Translations under genes and position numbers: made by a program
Assembly (NCBI GenBank): GCA_030141605.1
Contig: JAQGDQ010001363.1
Coordinates: 7,501 to 44,356 of the forward strand
Length of the DNA: 36,856 bases
Direction of reading: 5' to 3'
Source: Tubiluchus corallicola
Lineage: Eukaryota; Priapulida; Priapulimorpha; Priapulimorphida; Tubiluchidae
Notes under the pieces: generated by a model
The model's database searches: none
The model's input: the letters and a program-made list of their open reading frames with translations, nothing else
Told to the model about the DNA's origin: nothing
Shown: piece by piece, positions 1-11,261 of the stretch
Numbering within the stretch: position 1 is the stretch's first letter
How the letters are laid out: every line of letters starts with the position of its first letter

Positions 1-374
1 TCGCTTTTCTAATAAGTGCAACTTCACCCACTTTACGAGGAACATCGACGTACATCTCTTAGCACTTCGAAGACACGGTTACAAGGATTCTTGGCTTCGG
101 ATTTTTTCTTTCATGTCAACCCATACCCTCAGTCATCACAGGCCTTGTCACAGGCCCAGTCAATTTATTTAAGAAAAAGGTAGTACACTTGCTCCTTTGT
201 GGTATGCACTACGTCACAACTAATCAGCTACGATTGCAATTCATTTGTCTGATCAAATAATCCACTGATAACACTCTGTCTTTCAAGTGTTAAAACGTGA
301 ACTGTTTCCAACATTCTGTAACGCTTTGATGGAGAAGGTCAAAGGTCACAAAGACTGCCGGTGATTAAGCTTAC

Positions 375-519
375 CTTATTGTAGACATCCTCCCAGAAGT
401 CTAACGTGATAAGCTGAAAGGATGTTAACATGGCCCATCCGAAATGGTCGAAACTCGTGTAGCCAAAGTTGGGGTTATCACCTATGTCTGGAAGGCATGT
501 GTAGTCCGAAGGACAAGGC
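375..519 (-). CDS. Nav exon 4 copy (DI pore loop), left arm
   Basis: 145 bases on the minus strand, matching 23987-24131. It contains the pore segment ending [11 protein letters not shown] with the filter Asp. It is the last exon of this copy inside the window; the S6 exon would lie before base 1. Confidence 0.9.
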
Positions 520-3500
520 CTGAAAATAAGAAATGATTAGTGTAATATTTTATATTTTCATTATCGTCATCATCGCCATCATCATTGTTATCGTCATCCT
601 CGCCGTCATCATCATCATCGTCGTCGTCGTCGTCATTGTCGTCATCGTCATCCTCGTCGACATCATCATCATAAGCGGTATCCGCATCGTCGTCCTTGTC
701 ATCATCATCATCGCCGTCATCATCGTCGTCGTCATCGTCATCGTCATTGTCGTCATCGTCATCCTCGTCGACATCATCATCATAAGCGGCATCCTCGTCG
801 TCGTCCTTGTCATCATCATCGTTGCCGTCATCACCATCGTCGTCGTCGTCGTCGTCGTCGTCATTGTCATCATCGTCATCCTCGTCGACATCATCATCGG
901 CATCCTCGTCGTCGTCCTTGTCATCATCATCATCATCGTCATCAGGACAAAGAAAATAGCTAAATGGTTGCAGAGTGTACATAGTGGCCAAAGTTAAGCA
1001 ATGCTGAAGCTGGCTATTAGCAGATAGGTGAAGGTCGGGAAACCACTTGTAGTGTGTTCATCTGTTATATTCCGGGAAGGATGTATCCAGTATCCACATC
1101 CAAACATGGCTAATGCAAATCCACTGGAGCAATATCTTATCTGGAGGTTATCCTTGGCAACGAATATTTACCAGTCAGAGAAAAAATTCTCAATTACAAA
1201 ACCGTTGAACAAATTATGTAAAACAGGGGATGTGATTTAGCAGAGCCATGAGCTTACCTGCTGCCACTGGAGTTACCACAGATGACGGGATCGCCATCAT
1301 AGAGGTACCAGTTGTCCTCATCTTGCACCCAGTCCGAGTAGTTAAATGAGCTCTCGTTCCAGAGCGAATGGGACGGTGTGGCTACGCACTTTTGCCTCAA
1401 CACCCCAATGTAGACCTGAAGGGCAAAGAGGGCAAAGATGGCCATGCAGAAGACGGTCAGCGCCATCACCTCGCCTAACATGTGCAGTGAGGAGAGTAGA
1501 GCATTCACGATGGTTTTTAAACCTGGAAAATAACAACATTATTAATGGCAGTTTCAGCATCCAAAAATGTTCTTGCGCAAAAAATCGATGTAAATGTAGA
1601 CACGCACATAGGCACAAACATAGACATAGACAAAGATTCAGATGCAGGCATTGGCGTAGATATGGCCAAAGACTCAAACACCAATATAAACCTTGAAATA
1701 AACATAGACATAGACATAGACGTAGATATGGACTAAGACTCAAACACCAATAAAACATAGAAATAAACATAGACGTAGACGTAGACGTAGACTTAGACGT
1801 AGACAGAGACTTAGACGTAGACGTAGGCGTAGACATACACACATAGACGTAGACGTTGACGTAGATGTAGACGTAGACATAGGAAGAGACATAGACATAG
1901 ACATGGAGATAGACATAGACATAGACAAATGCATAGGCATAGACATAGACATAGACATAGACATAGACATTGACATTGACATTGACATTGACATTGACAT
2001 TGACATGGACATTGACATGGACATGGACATGGACATGGACATGGACATGGACATGGACATAGACATAGACATAGACATAGACATAGACATAGACATAGAC
2101 ATAGACATAGACATAGACATAGACATAGACATAGACATAGACATAGACATAGACATAGACATAGACATAGACATAGACATAGACATAGACATAGACATAG
2201 ACATAGACATAGACATAGACATAGACATAGACATAGACATAGACATAGACATAGGCATAGACATAGACATAGACATAGACATAGACATAGACATAGACAT
2301 AGACGTAGACATGGAATAGACATAGATATAGACATGGAGATAAACATAGACATATGCATAGGCATAGACATAGACATACACAGACACAGACACAGACACA
2401 GACACAGACACAGACACAGACACAGACACAGACATTTACATAGATATTCTGTTTTCTCCCATATTAACTATTTTGCTTTTACAATAACCTACAACTGAAC
2501 TGAGAGAGAACGGACGACGACAGACCAAAATGATTAATTAGTCAAGAACAACGCAAAAAGTACAAATGTCAGTTTTCTGGTTTTCCGGAGCTTGATATGC
2601 CAACATCTTTTTTTTTTGGTGAGAAGTTTAAGTCTATGTCAGTCAAGTAAATAATCTAGCTCAATGCTGCAAAAATGTAGCGAAAGAAGACATTAAAATT
2701 AAACACTGGTATGCCACCACATGAAATTCTATGGTCAAAAAATCAATAGTGCAAAAACCAATCAGTTAGTACAGGAACATATTATATAATAATAATAATA
2801 AATCTTTATTAAAGAAGTGAACATATATACAAAAAGGTGCCTCTTTTTGTAGGCCCAGATTACCATTTTACATTTTCACATAACAAATCTTTTAAATATT
2901 TCCAGTTTCACACTACGTACAACGAATAACATATTATATTTAAATTAGATTTAATTTCAAATGATTCACAAGTATTATACACACAAATTAACTTTACACA
3001 CCTACATAATTTATTTTTGTATACGCGAGCGGGCCTATATTAACAATTACTTAGTATAAATTTATCTCTGATCAGGTTAGTGAAAGCCATTATTAAATTT
3101 TTATCAGATTGAAGCATAATATTACGTGTATAATTGGCATCAGCTATTTCTATGAAACGCATTCTTTTTGTATTATCTACTTTATTACATCTGAAAAAAA
3201 TGTGCTGAGGAGTTTGCTCTTCTTCTCCACATGGACGTAAACTAGTATCACACATATTAAGTCTAAACAAAAAGCTGTTAAAATTCCCCTGGCCAGTTAA
3301 AAAAGACGCAGCAATGGATTCTATTCTCCTTTCATTATTTCGAAGCGGCAAATTCAAGGGTTTACATTTTATATTCTGTATTTCAACATTTTCTCATCGA
3401 AATTGCATAACATGCCTATATTTATTTGACCAGGTACAAGAAACATAATCCATAATTTGACGTTTGGTATACTTTAACATATTTTTAGCAACTTCTTCAG

Positions 3501-5588
3501 CATCTTGCAAAGAATGGCGCCCGAGAAAGACCAAAACTTACTACAACTAACGCCACACGCCATCCTTACAACGATTAGAGCAGTTTTCCAGGGAGAGAGT
3601 ACATCACACTGACAGTTCAAAAATGCTTGTATGGGTTATTTTAGAGCACCAGACCTAATCCTCTCGCACTGCTTCAAGTTTCTACAGGCAACTCCCCTTC
3701 TTATAGGACATGCACTTGTAAAAATGCGCCAAACAGACAGGCAACATAAAATAGATAGCAGATGTAAGAGAATGAAAGCCTTGCAACGATTTGTTAAAAA
3801 ATCTTTTGGGGTCGACTGTACGTTAGCTGAATACAGTACATTCCTTAGCGGTTTCATTTTTTTACCAAAAAACAGGTTCAAGGCTGTAGATTCTGCAGAG
3901 GATGAACATGCATTTAGCGTCCGAGGTAATGGACACAAATGGACACAAAAATGGACACTCAAGTTTATTCACCCCCTTTACAGTTCATTAAAGCACCAGA
4001 GAACACTGCTGATAAATAAAGCTTGAAAATTTGCCTTGAAATTTTGTGTCATTTTCACGCAGTCAAAGCTTCCGTTAGCGGACACGCTATGTAAAACTTG
4101 TGAATTTGAAGTAGCGTGCTGACTGTTAGGCGCAGCCATTTTAACCGCAAGCCATTTGAAACTAGTAACTAGTTTAGATAGATAGTATCGATGTTAAAAT
4201 GTATATTTTATACCGTACTTGAAAATGAGGTAGTATATGAAAAATCATCCTGTCTTCCTTTAATTGTGGATTTATACGGTTCATGGGGCTACGAGACTTT
4301 TATGAGGTAATTTATGAAGTTCTTCCTTGTTATAAAATGCCACCCAAACTTGCAGTAAAATCAATTACTAATTTAATGCCTGAAGGGGCACCCTGTTCTA
4401 AATGATTGACACAATACGTGAGGCTCGTAAGGGTTTTTTTGAATCCATTGAACTTTGAAAGACAAGCACCATGCTCTATGAGCATATGAGCAGCTGTCGT
4501 CATACGCTCACGAATGCTCTAGTGTTCATAAAAAACAATAATTACTGACGTGTGAACACGAATTCTGTTTCTGATTACAGTTTTGATTATGTCAACCGGA
4601 AACAAACCCTAACCCTAACCGGAAACAGAGAAGACAATTTGCTTGAATCAAAACTTCATCACTTGCCAACACTTGCCACATTAGATTAAACATAATTTAT
4701 TAGAGGATTGGATCAGACAGTTTGAACAACATGATTTAGGATCCTCACCACAAAAGACTTTATACACTATTTACAAAAACATTTACAGTAAGAATAGACT
4801 ATAACTACACAAGCTGACAAGTTTTACTACAAGATTACATTTGACATTACTAACATTTAAAGTAAGAATTGACTATAGCTACACAAGCTGACAAGTTTTA
4901 CTATAAAATTACATTAGACATTAGTAACATTTACAGTAAGAATAGACTATAACTACACAAGTTGACAAGTTTTACTACAAGATTACATTAGACATTAGCA
5001 GAAAATGACGGTTAGAAAATATCAATGTACGAATATTTAAGACTGATGCATTTCATATCAGATAGAAACTACTGGAAGCGTTTAGTACGTAATATAAAGT
5101 CATGTATGCATTGGAATATTTAACAGTTAGCAACATAGTTAAATTCATCTTCTCTGAAGAATAACAACTTCAAGAGATCATTAGTTCCTAAAGCAGCTAT
5201 ATTAAGGTTTTCGGGCAGAAGTATTTCATTTAATTTATCAAACATAACAACCCTAGTTTGTTGATAGATACAGCCCTACTTGCCACATTGCGAACAGCGC
5301 TTTAAGCTGATCTGTTTAGCTATGTATAAAAGCCAGATGGCACTGCGTAACTTAAAACAGGCTATCTAACAGTTGTAATGCTTTTGTGCTGATCATAATG
5401 GAACAGCGAATCTAAGTTTCAAGCAAAAATTCAGTAGCTCTGGCTGAAATTTGTATATGTGTAAAACAGGACAAATGTTACTTTTCATCTCACTTTTAAA
5501 TAGAATATAAAATATAAATAGATTAACCATAATAAAATGAACGAAAGTTTGAAATAAAGAAGTAAATCAAAATCAAATCTATCTATCT

Positions 5589-5622
<34 letters not shown>

Positions 5623-5631
5623 TCTATACTT

Positions 5632-5696
<65 letters not shown>

Positions 5697-5799
5697 TCCC
5701 CCTCTCTCTCTCTCACACACTTATTTCTCTCTATCTGTCTTCTATACTCTCTCTCTCTCTCTCTCTCACTTATTTCTCTGTCTCTCTCTTTCCTCTCTC

Positions 5800-5834
<35 letters not shown>

Positions 5835-8800
5835 GTTCCTCTCTGCCATTTATTATTGCGACAATTTCATTACAATGAATTGTACGCATCTCTGCGTTTT
5901 TAACTTAGTGATGCACCTGACTTTTAACAGTGTCATTTACCTTTAACACTGGATATTTCATTTACACTGACTGTGGTATGTTTTAATAGTGTTTTAATCA
6001 AGTTACCTCATCGTCTGCCTCAATTTTGTAAAAAGTTGGAATTCGAAAATCAATTCAATGAAACCTATGCAAGGTAGAAAAATTCACTGCTGTGCCAACA
6101 TGACTACCGAATATGTCTACGAATAGACACGCAAAATGAAACTAACGTGCATAAAGAGTGGAATGGACAGAAGTTCGTGTTTGACTAATAAATCATGGAG
6201 ACACTGGTTTAAAATCTAAAATTTGTATGATACTAGGGTCGCAGTGAGAGCGCAAGTTATCATGAAAGATGAATTCCATTGAGAAACTCGTTTAAAATCT
6301 AAAATTTGCATGAAACTAGGGTCCGCAGAGAAAGCGCAAGCTATCATGAAAGATGTATTCCATTGAGACACTCGTTTAAAATCTAAAATTTGTTTGAAAC
6401 TAGGGTCACAGTGAGAGCGCAAGCTATCATGAAAGATGTATTCCATCCAGGTAATAAATATTTTGAAATGCTCCCCTCTGGTCATAGATTCCGCTCAATT
6501 AACGCTAAAATCACAAGAAATTTAAATTCTTTCTATCCCGTTGCAATTCGCACCATCAACAGTAAATTTCAGCAAATCTTCAATATTAATTCTCTATGTC
6601 ACTGTACAACTGATTGAATTATTTGTGTTAATCTCCTTGTTGTTTTCATAAGTTATTGCAGTACGTAAAACCACGTAAATTTCGTTGCATGTATTATGCT
6701 ATAATGACAATAAAATGCTTACTTTTGTGTAATTAACCCACGCAAATCTGCGCCCCATACACAATGTAAATTGTGGCCTACAAGGTCACGTACAGAGCAA
6801 AACATGGTAACATACCTGGTACAATGCTGACGGTTTTTAATGCCCTGAGAACACGGAATGTACGAATACCGGCAATGTTGCCCACCTCAACGCCGAAATA
6901 CTGTAACGTTATAGTTGTGTACCTGCAGATAGTAACAATGTTATAGTTGTGTACCTGCAGATAATAACAATGTTATAGTTGTGTACCTGCAGATAATAAC
7001 AATGTTATAGTTGTGTACCTGCAGATAATAACAATGTTATAGTTGTGTAGCTGCAGATTATAACAACGTTATAGTTGTGTACCTGCAGATAATGACAATG
7101 TTATAGTTGTGTACCTGCAGATAATAACAATGTTATAGTTGTGTGCCTGCAGATAATAACAATGTTATAGTTGTGTAGCTGCAGATAATAACAATGTTAT
7201 AGTTGTGTAGCTGCAGATAATAACAATGTTCTAGTTGTGTACCTGCAGATAATAAAAATGCAATAGTTGTGTACCTACAGATAATAACAATGTTATAGTT
7301 GTGTACCTGCAGATAGTAACAATGTTATAATTGTGTATCTACAGATAATAAAAATGTTATAGTTGTGTACCTGCAGATAATAACAATGCAATAGTTGTGT
7401 ACCTACAGATAATAACAATGTTATAGTTGTGTAGCAACAGATAATAACAATGTTATAGTTGTGTACCTGCAGATAGTAACAATGTTATAGTTGTGTACCT
7501 GCAGATAATAACAATGCAATAGTTGTGTACCTACAGATAATAACAATGTTATAGTTGTGTAGCAACAGATAATAACAATGTTATAGTTGTGTACCTGCAG
7601 ATAGTAACAATGTTATAGTTGTGTACCTGCAGATAATAACAATGCAATAGTTGTGTACCTACAGATAATAACAATGTTATAGTTGTGTAGCAACAGATAA
7701 TAACAATGTTATAGTTGTGTACCTGCAGATAGTAACAATGTTATAGTTGTGTACCTGCAGATAATAACAATGCAATAGTTGTGTACCTACAGATAATAAC
7801 AATGTTATAGTTGTGTAGCAACAGATAATAACAATGTTATAGTTGTGTACCTGCAGATAGTAACAATGTTATAGTTGTGTACCTGCAGATAATAACAATG
7901 CAATAGTTGTGTACCTACAGATAATAACAATGTTATAGTTGTGTAGCAACAGATAATAACAATGTTATAGTTGTGTACCTGCAGATAGTAACAATGTTAT
8001 AGTTGTGTACCTGCAGATAATAACAATGCAATAGTTGTGTACCTACAGATAATAACAATGTTATAGTTGTGTAGCAACAGATAATAACAATGTTATAGTT
8101 GTGTACCTGCAGATAGTAACAATGTTATAGTTGTGTACCTGCAGATAATAACAATGCAATAGTTGTGTACCTACAGATAATAACAATGTTATAGTTGTGT
8201 AGCAACAGATAATAACAATGTTATAGTTGTGTACCTGCAGATAGTAACAATGTTATAGTTGTGTACCTGCAGATAATAACAATGTTATAGTTGTGTAGCA
8301 ACAGATAATAACAATGTTATAGTTGTGTACCTGCAGATAGTAACAATGTTATAGTTGTGCACCTGCAAATAATAATCTTATAATTGTGTACCTGCAGATA
8401 ATAAAAATGATATAGTTGTGTTTCTGCAGATAATAACAATGCTATAGTTGTGTACTGACTGCAGATAATAAAAATGTTATAGTTGTGTACCTGCAAATAA
8501 TAACAATGTTATAGTTGTGTATCTACAGATAATAACAATGTTATAGTTGTGTATCTACAGATAATAACAATGTTATAGTTGTGTATCTACAGATAATAAC
8601 AATGTTATAGTTGTGTACCTGCAGATAATAACAGTGTCATAGTCTTGTAACAGCAATCAGTAACACTTAACAATGTCATATTTGATTACCTCAGGTATTA
8701 ACAGTGTTATTGTTGTGCACCTGCCGGTGATAACAATGTTATAATCACCTTGGCAACAACGGTTTCCATCTGGGTATTGCTGCGTGAAGCGTATTCAGAT

Positions 8801-9551
8801 GATAGCGATCACGTTCGAATGAACACGGATCACGCATCACGCAATACGGGTCACGCATTACATACACATGGTAGCACTTCTACATGTTTAACTACAAAAC
8901 GTTGTATACGCATTACGGATCGCGCATGACGCATTTCGGATCACGCATAACGCATTACAGATCGCGCATGACGCATTAGGTATCACGCATGACGCATTAC
9001 GGATTGCGCATTACGTACACATATTAGGACTTCTACATGTTTAAATACAAACCGTTGCATGCACATTATGGATCATGCATGACGCATTACAGATCACGCG
9101 TGACGCAGTACAGATCACGCATTACATACACATGGAAACACTTCTACATGTTTAAATACAAACCGTTGCATGCACATTATGGATCATGCATGACGCATTA
9201 CAGATCACGCGTGACGCATTTCGTATCACGCATGACGCATTAGGTATCACGCATGACGCATTACAGATTACGCATTACGTACACATGGAAACACTTCTAC
9301 ATGTTTAAATAAAACCGTTGTATACACATTACGAATCACGCATGACGCATTACGGATCACGCGTGGCGCATTACATACACATGCATTTAAAACTAAATCG
9401 AAAGTTGAATGCTTTAACTCACCCCAGCACAATGACGGTGAAATCCAACCAGTTCCATGCGTCGCGGAGGTAAGTGTGTCGGTTAATGATAAAACCTCTA
9501 GCTATGACTTTAATTACCATTTCAAACGTATAAATCGCAAGAAAAACATAC
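375..9551 (-). CDS. Second, inverted copy of sodium channel DI exons 1-4 (left arm)
   Basis: Read on the minus strand, four exons (9423-9551, 6816-6922, 1258-1522, 375-519) repeat exons 1-4 of the plus-strand gene with the same splice sites, phases and predicted protein. The frame is intact here, including the exon 2 acceptor that is damaged in the right arm. The copy continues beyond base 1, so it is unknown whether it is a full gene, a partial duplicate or the other haplotype of the same locus. Its introns hold the same transposon remnants and tandem repeats as the right arm, mirrored. Confidence 0.88.
556..945. repeat. (GAY)n trinucleotide array, left arm intron 3
   Basis: Imperfect GAT/GAC repeat (CATCGT on the plus strand) with internal higher-order copies of about 120 bases. 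Long ORFs through it, poly-Asp in one frame, are artefacts of composition. The matching array in the right arm has a different length. Confidence 0.9.
1258..1522 (-). CDS. Nav exon 3 copy (DI S4-S5, S5, turret), left arm
   Basis: 265 bases on the minus strand, matching 22972-23236 in length, splice sites (TTTTCCAG and GTAAGC) and predicted peptide, including RQKCV and the turret sequons. Confidence 0.9.
1590..2435. repeat. (ATAGAC)n hexanucleotide array, left arm intron 2
   Basis: Long hexanucleotide array with blocks of ATAGAC, ATTGAC, ATGGAC, GTAGAC and CAGACA variants. One GGCATA variant interrupts the main block. Next to exon 3 the array decays into degenerate copies. ORFs through it are repeat translations. 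Confidence 0.93.
2784..3531 (-). mobile_element. 5'-truncated non-LTR retrotransposon tail (RNase H end plus zinc knuckle), left arm
   Basis: Mirror of 20965-21712. On the minus strand it encodes the C-terminal end of a non-LTR retrotransposon polyprotein with [15 protein letters not shown], a Cys/His knuckle typical after the RNase H domain, then a 3' UTR ending in a short (TAA)n tail near 2784-2800. Degenerate; inactive. Confidence 0.72.
3631..4026 (+). other. Unassigned 131-codon ORF and overlapping antisense ORF, left arm
   Basis: An open frame starting [19 protein letters not shown] overlaps a 108-codon ORF on the other strand. No family recognised, no splice or promoter context. It is repeated identically at 20470-20865. 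It may be a transposon fragment, since retrotransposon remnants lie on both sides; evidence for coding is weak. Confidence 0.2.
4027..4596. other. Non-coding, diverged dispersed repeat inside (left arm)
   Basis: No gene seen. Around 4086-4180 the sequence resembles 13976-14110 in the spacer (shared CCATTTT-ACCG, TTTGAAAC and AAAACTTG-GAATT landmarks), suggesting an old dispersed repeat family. Mirrored at 19900-20469. Confidence 0.4.
4597..4625. repeat. Short interstitial telomere-like motif
   Basis: AAACCCTAACCCTAACCGGA on the plus strand: just over two CCCTAA units; mirrored at 19876-19900. Too short to be a telomere relic with confidence. Confidence 0.5.
4681..5296 (-). mobile_element. 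Non-LTR retrotransposon 3' fragment with 74-bp tandem repeats, left arm
   Basis: Mirror of 19200-19815. The 3' UTR holds about three copies of a 74-bp repeat (core ACAAGCTGACAAGTTTTACT). The same family recurs as a longer array at 24726-25560. Confidence 0.65.
5579..5844. repeat. (CT)n dinucleotide array, left arm
   Basis: Long CT runs with interruptions (CACACTTATTTCTCT appears twice). Mirrored as (GA)n at 18650-18920 with small length differences. Confidence 0.92.
6200..6728 (+). mobile_element. 5'-truncated non-LTR retrotransposon tail with ~80-bp triplication, left arm
   Basis: The frame reads [20 protein letters not shown], then [20 protein letters not shown]. LPSGxRxRS...NSFxPxAIxxxN is the conserved C-terminal end of CR1/L2-like reverse transcriptase ORFs. 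The 3' UTR ends at ATAATGACAATAAAATGC. Before it, three tandem ~80-bp copies carry TTTAAAATCTAAAATTTG and GCAAGCTATCATGAAAGATG. Antisense to the left-arm exons. Confidence 0.68.
6816..6922 (-). CDS. Nav exon 2 copy (DI S4), left arm, intact acceptor
   Basis: 107 bases on the minus strand. The acceptor is ATCTGCAG with one leading G, which completes the Gly codon (GG+G) from exon 1; the donor is GTATGT. The frame reads [15 protein letters not shown] into [13 protein letters not shown]. This copy shows the expected ancestral splice site. The first bases of the exon and the acceptor before it are one unit of the adjoining 32-bp minisatellite. Confidence 0.9.
6903..8640. repeat. 32-bp minisatellite spanning the exon 2 acceptor, left arm
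   Basis: About 54 units of AACAATGTTATAGTTGTGTA + CCTGCAGATAAT. In the middle part units are organised into a 128-bp higher-order repeat (four variants; the GTAGCAACAG variant occurs eight times). Read on the gene strand each unit is ATCTGCAG|GTACACAACTATAAC, the same as the exon 2 acceptor and first exon bases. Confidence 0.95.
8808..9385. repeat. ~20-bp minisatellite with longer-period structure, left arm intron 1
   Basis: Degenerate units of GATCACGCATGACGCATTAC, interspersed with an ACATGGAAACACTTCTACATG / AAACCGTTG block that recurs every 120-150 bases. The ORF through it (repeated [14 protein letters not shown]) is a repeat translation. Confidence 0.9.
9423..9551 (-). CDS. Nav exon 1 copy (DI S2-S3), left arm
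   Basis: Reverse complement of 15675-15803 with the same acceptor (ATTCCAG before 9551) and donor (GTGAGT after 9423). It encodes the same S2-S3 peptide, including WNWLDF; I saw no difference from the right arm. Confidence 0.9.
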
Positions 9552-9901
9552 CTGGAATAAAAATGTTTCTAAATTATTTAGTTGAAACTTTTCTCGTAGT
9601 TTATCGCCTCGTGGGCGAAGCTTTGCTAAAAAGAGTTTTCAAAGAAAAGCTGATACGTTGTAACATCAAGTAAGATATAGAGAATTCGCAAGATCGCAAT
9701 GCAAGTGCTCTCACACTTAAGTTTTTTTCAGACTTCAAAGTTTTGTAAGTAGCTGTCGCTTCTAAAATTTATTTTGATAAGTTCCAGGCACTTTTACGTA
9801 GCGGAGGGCTTCCCAGTGTGTGACTTGCGTTGTCTGTTTTTCTACCTCTCAGTTCAGATGTGTTAAGATGTGTACATGTTCAGGCGTTCAGGCGTGAGTA
9901 C

Positions 9902-10195
9902 ATGGATGGATGGATGGATGGATGGATGGATGGATGGATGGATGGATGGATGGGTGGATGGATGGATGGATGGATGGGTGGATGGATGGATGGATGGATG
10001 GTTGGTTGGATTGTTGGATGGATGGGTTTTATGGATGGATGGATGGATGTATTGATGGATGGATGGATGGATGGATGGTTGGATTGTTGGATGGATGGGT
10101 TTTATGGATGGATGGATGGATGGATGGATGGATGGATGGATGGACGGACGGACGGACGGACGGAGGATGGACGGACGGATGGATAGATAGATAGA
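9902..10195. repeat. (TGGA)n tetranucleotide array, left arm
   Basis: ATGGATGG repeat with GGTTGGATTG and TTTTATGG interruptions and a GGAC block at the end. The length is exactly the same as the mirror at 15031-15324. Confidence 0.95.
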
Positions 10196-10899
10196 TAAGT
10201 TGAAATTCGCTGAAAGTAGGCGTAGAATAGTTTGTTTTACTCACATTCTTTTTCACTGATGTTCATTTAATTTCTTCCATTATTTTCAGTTTATGTATGT
10301 ATTCTATAAAAGCAGGTTGCTACAATTTCAGCTTACACACTCATTTAGTTATTCAGTATGAAATAGATACCCAGGATACGGAGGTTGGAAGGGGCACATA
10401 CATGTATCTTATTGGAGAGGTACGCTCTCCCCACGAAAACATTCAATACTTTTATCATTCAGTGGCCTGTAAAGGTACTGTGGAACTACAGCACCCCCTA
10501 TTTTCACTCAATATTATCGATAATTTTCAATATAATAAGTCTTTTTTCTTTATGCTTTTACGCAACCAGAGAAAACGTGAGGTTAGTACTGTTTGCTTCA
10601 CAGCCCAGCACAGTGCGCTCACAGCTCAAGCAACACATTGTCTGGTTGTTGTGCGCATGCGGCTATGCGCACATGTCCAGGTAGAGAAAGTACTGTCGCT
10701 CACACAGTTTGTTGTCAGTTATCACGTGCTCACCGTGAATGGATCAAGCTTGAACTGCGACTATTTAGACAATTAGTGAGTTATTTCTGTTTAGGATTTT
10801 ATCAAGTTTATGTACAAACTTTCGTAAGTTTGTTTGTTTAAAATTACAATGTCAAATCACAACATTAAAATTAACATACATTTGTTTCAATTTGCACAG

Positions 10900-11062
10900 T
10901 ATTAAGACAAGGGTTAAAAATTTTCTGAAGCAGCACCCCACTAATTTTAACAACGAGCCGCCACTGCCTGGCCGTGCCTCTGGTCACGTGACATCCGAGC
11001 AACTTTTCAAAGTCAAAGATGTGGAACATGATAATATTCACCATAATTGTGAAGAGGCTTGA
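10900..11062 (+). CDS. Possible terminal coding exon of unknown gene
   Basis: After a good acceptor (TTTGTTTCAATTTGCACAG, ending 10899) an open frame of 53 codons runs to TGA at 11060-11062. It reads IKTRVKNFLKQHPTNFNNEP, then PLPGRASGHVTSEQLFKV, then KDVEHDNIHHNCEEA. Composition looks like normal soluble protein rather than translated repeat. I recognise no family, no upstream exon was found, and it is not part of the sodium channel frame because it stops. It could be a host gene's last exon, a transposon fragment or chance. Confidence 0.22.
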
Positions 11063-11261
11063 CTACATCATCCTTTCAAACATAAAATTTTAATTTTCCA
11101 GCTGAGAGACCTTTTTAGTCCCAGAAGCACAAACAGAACAATTTAAATGGTAATAAAGAAGTGCGTTAGAGGAACAGGGCGGCGTTTCAACGGATATCCG
11201 GTTTGTATCCGAAAATGGTGATATTCGTGAGATTTTGCAGGTGTTCTTATCCGGTTTTAAT

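Larger units (their letters stand above)
1..10507. repeat. Giant inverted repeat, left arm
   Basis: The arm is the reverse complement of 14719-24505. Paired coordinates sum to about 24506 at the outer end, 24496 around 3000-4700 and 25226 at the inner end; the ~720-base shift is almost all due to extra copies of the 32-bp minisatellite in this arm. Scattered SNPs were seen, for example around 70, 2750, 4290, 5455, 6520 and 10468. The arm reaches base 1 and probably continues. Confidence 0.95.

Noticed and set aside
482-991. Poly-Asp ORFs over the GAY arrays (also 23503-24081)
   Set aside because: Pure trinucleotide repeat translation; out of frame with exon 4 and lengths vary between arms.
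1740-2435. Long poly(Met-Ser), (Cys-Leu) and (Asp-Ile) ORFs
   Set aside because: All frames of a hexanucleotide repeat are open; no coding evidence.
4597-4625. Interstitial telomere or chromosome-fusion point
   Set aside because: Only about two CCCTAA units; chance or a transposon tail is as likely.
6903-8640. CRISPR-like or centromeric satellite
   Set aside because: Direct tandem 32-bp units with a 128-bp higher-order pattern, confined to one intron edge; a local minisatellite.
9037-9243. 68-codon ORF with repeated [14 protein letters not shown]
   Set aside because: Translation of the ~20-bp minisatellite.
10297-10776. 159-codon ORF crossing the left-arm edge
   Set aside because: Overlaps other open frames, no recognisable domain, and the frame simply continues across the inverted-repeat boundary.
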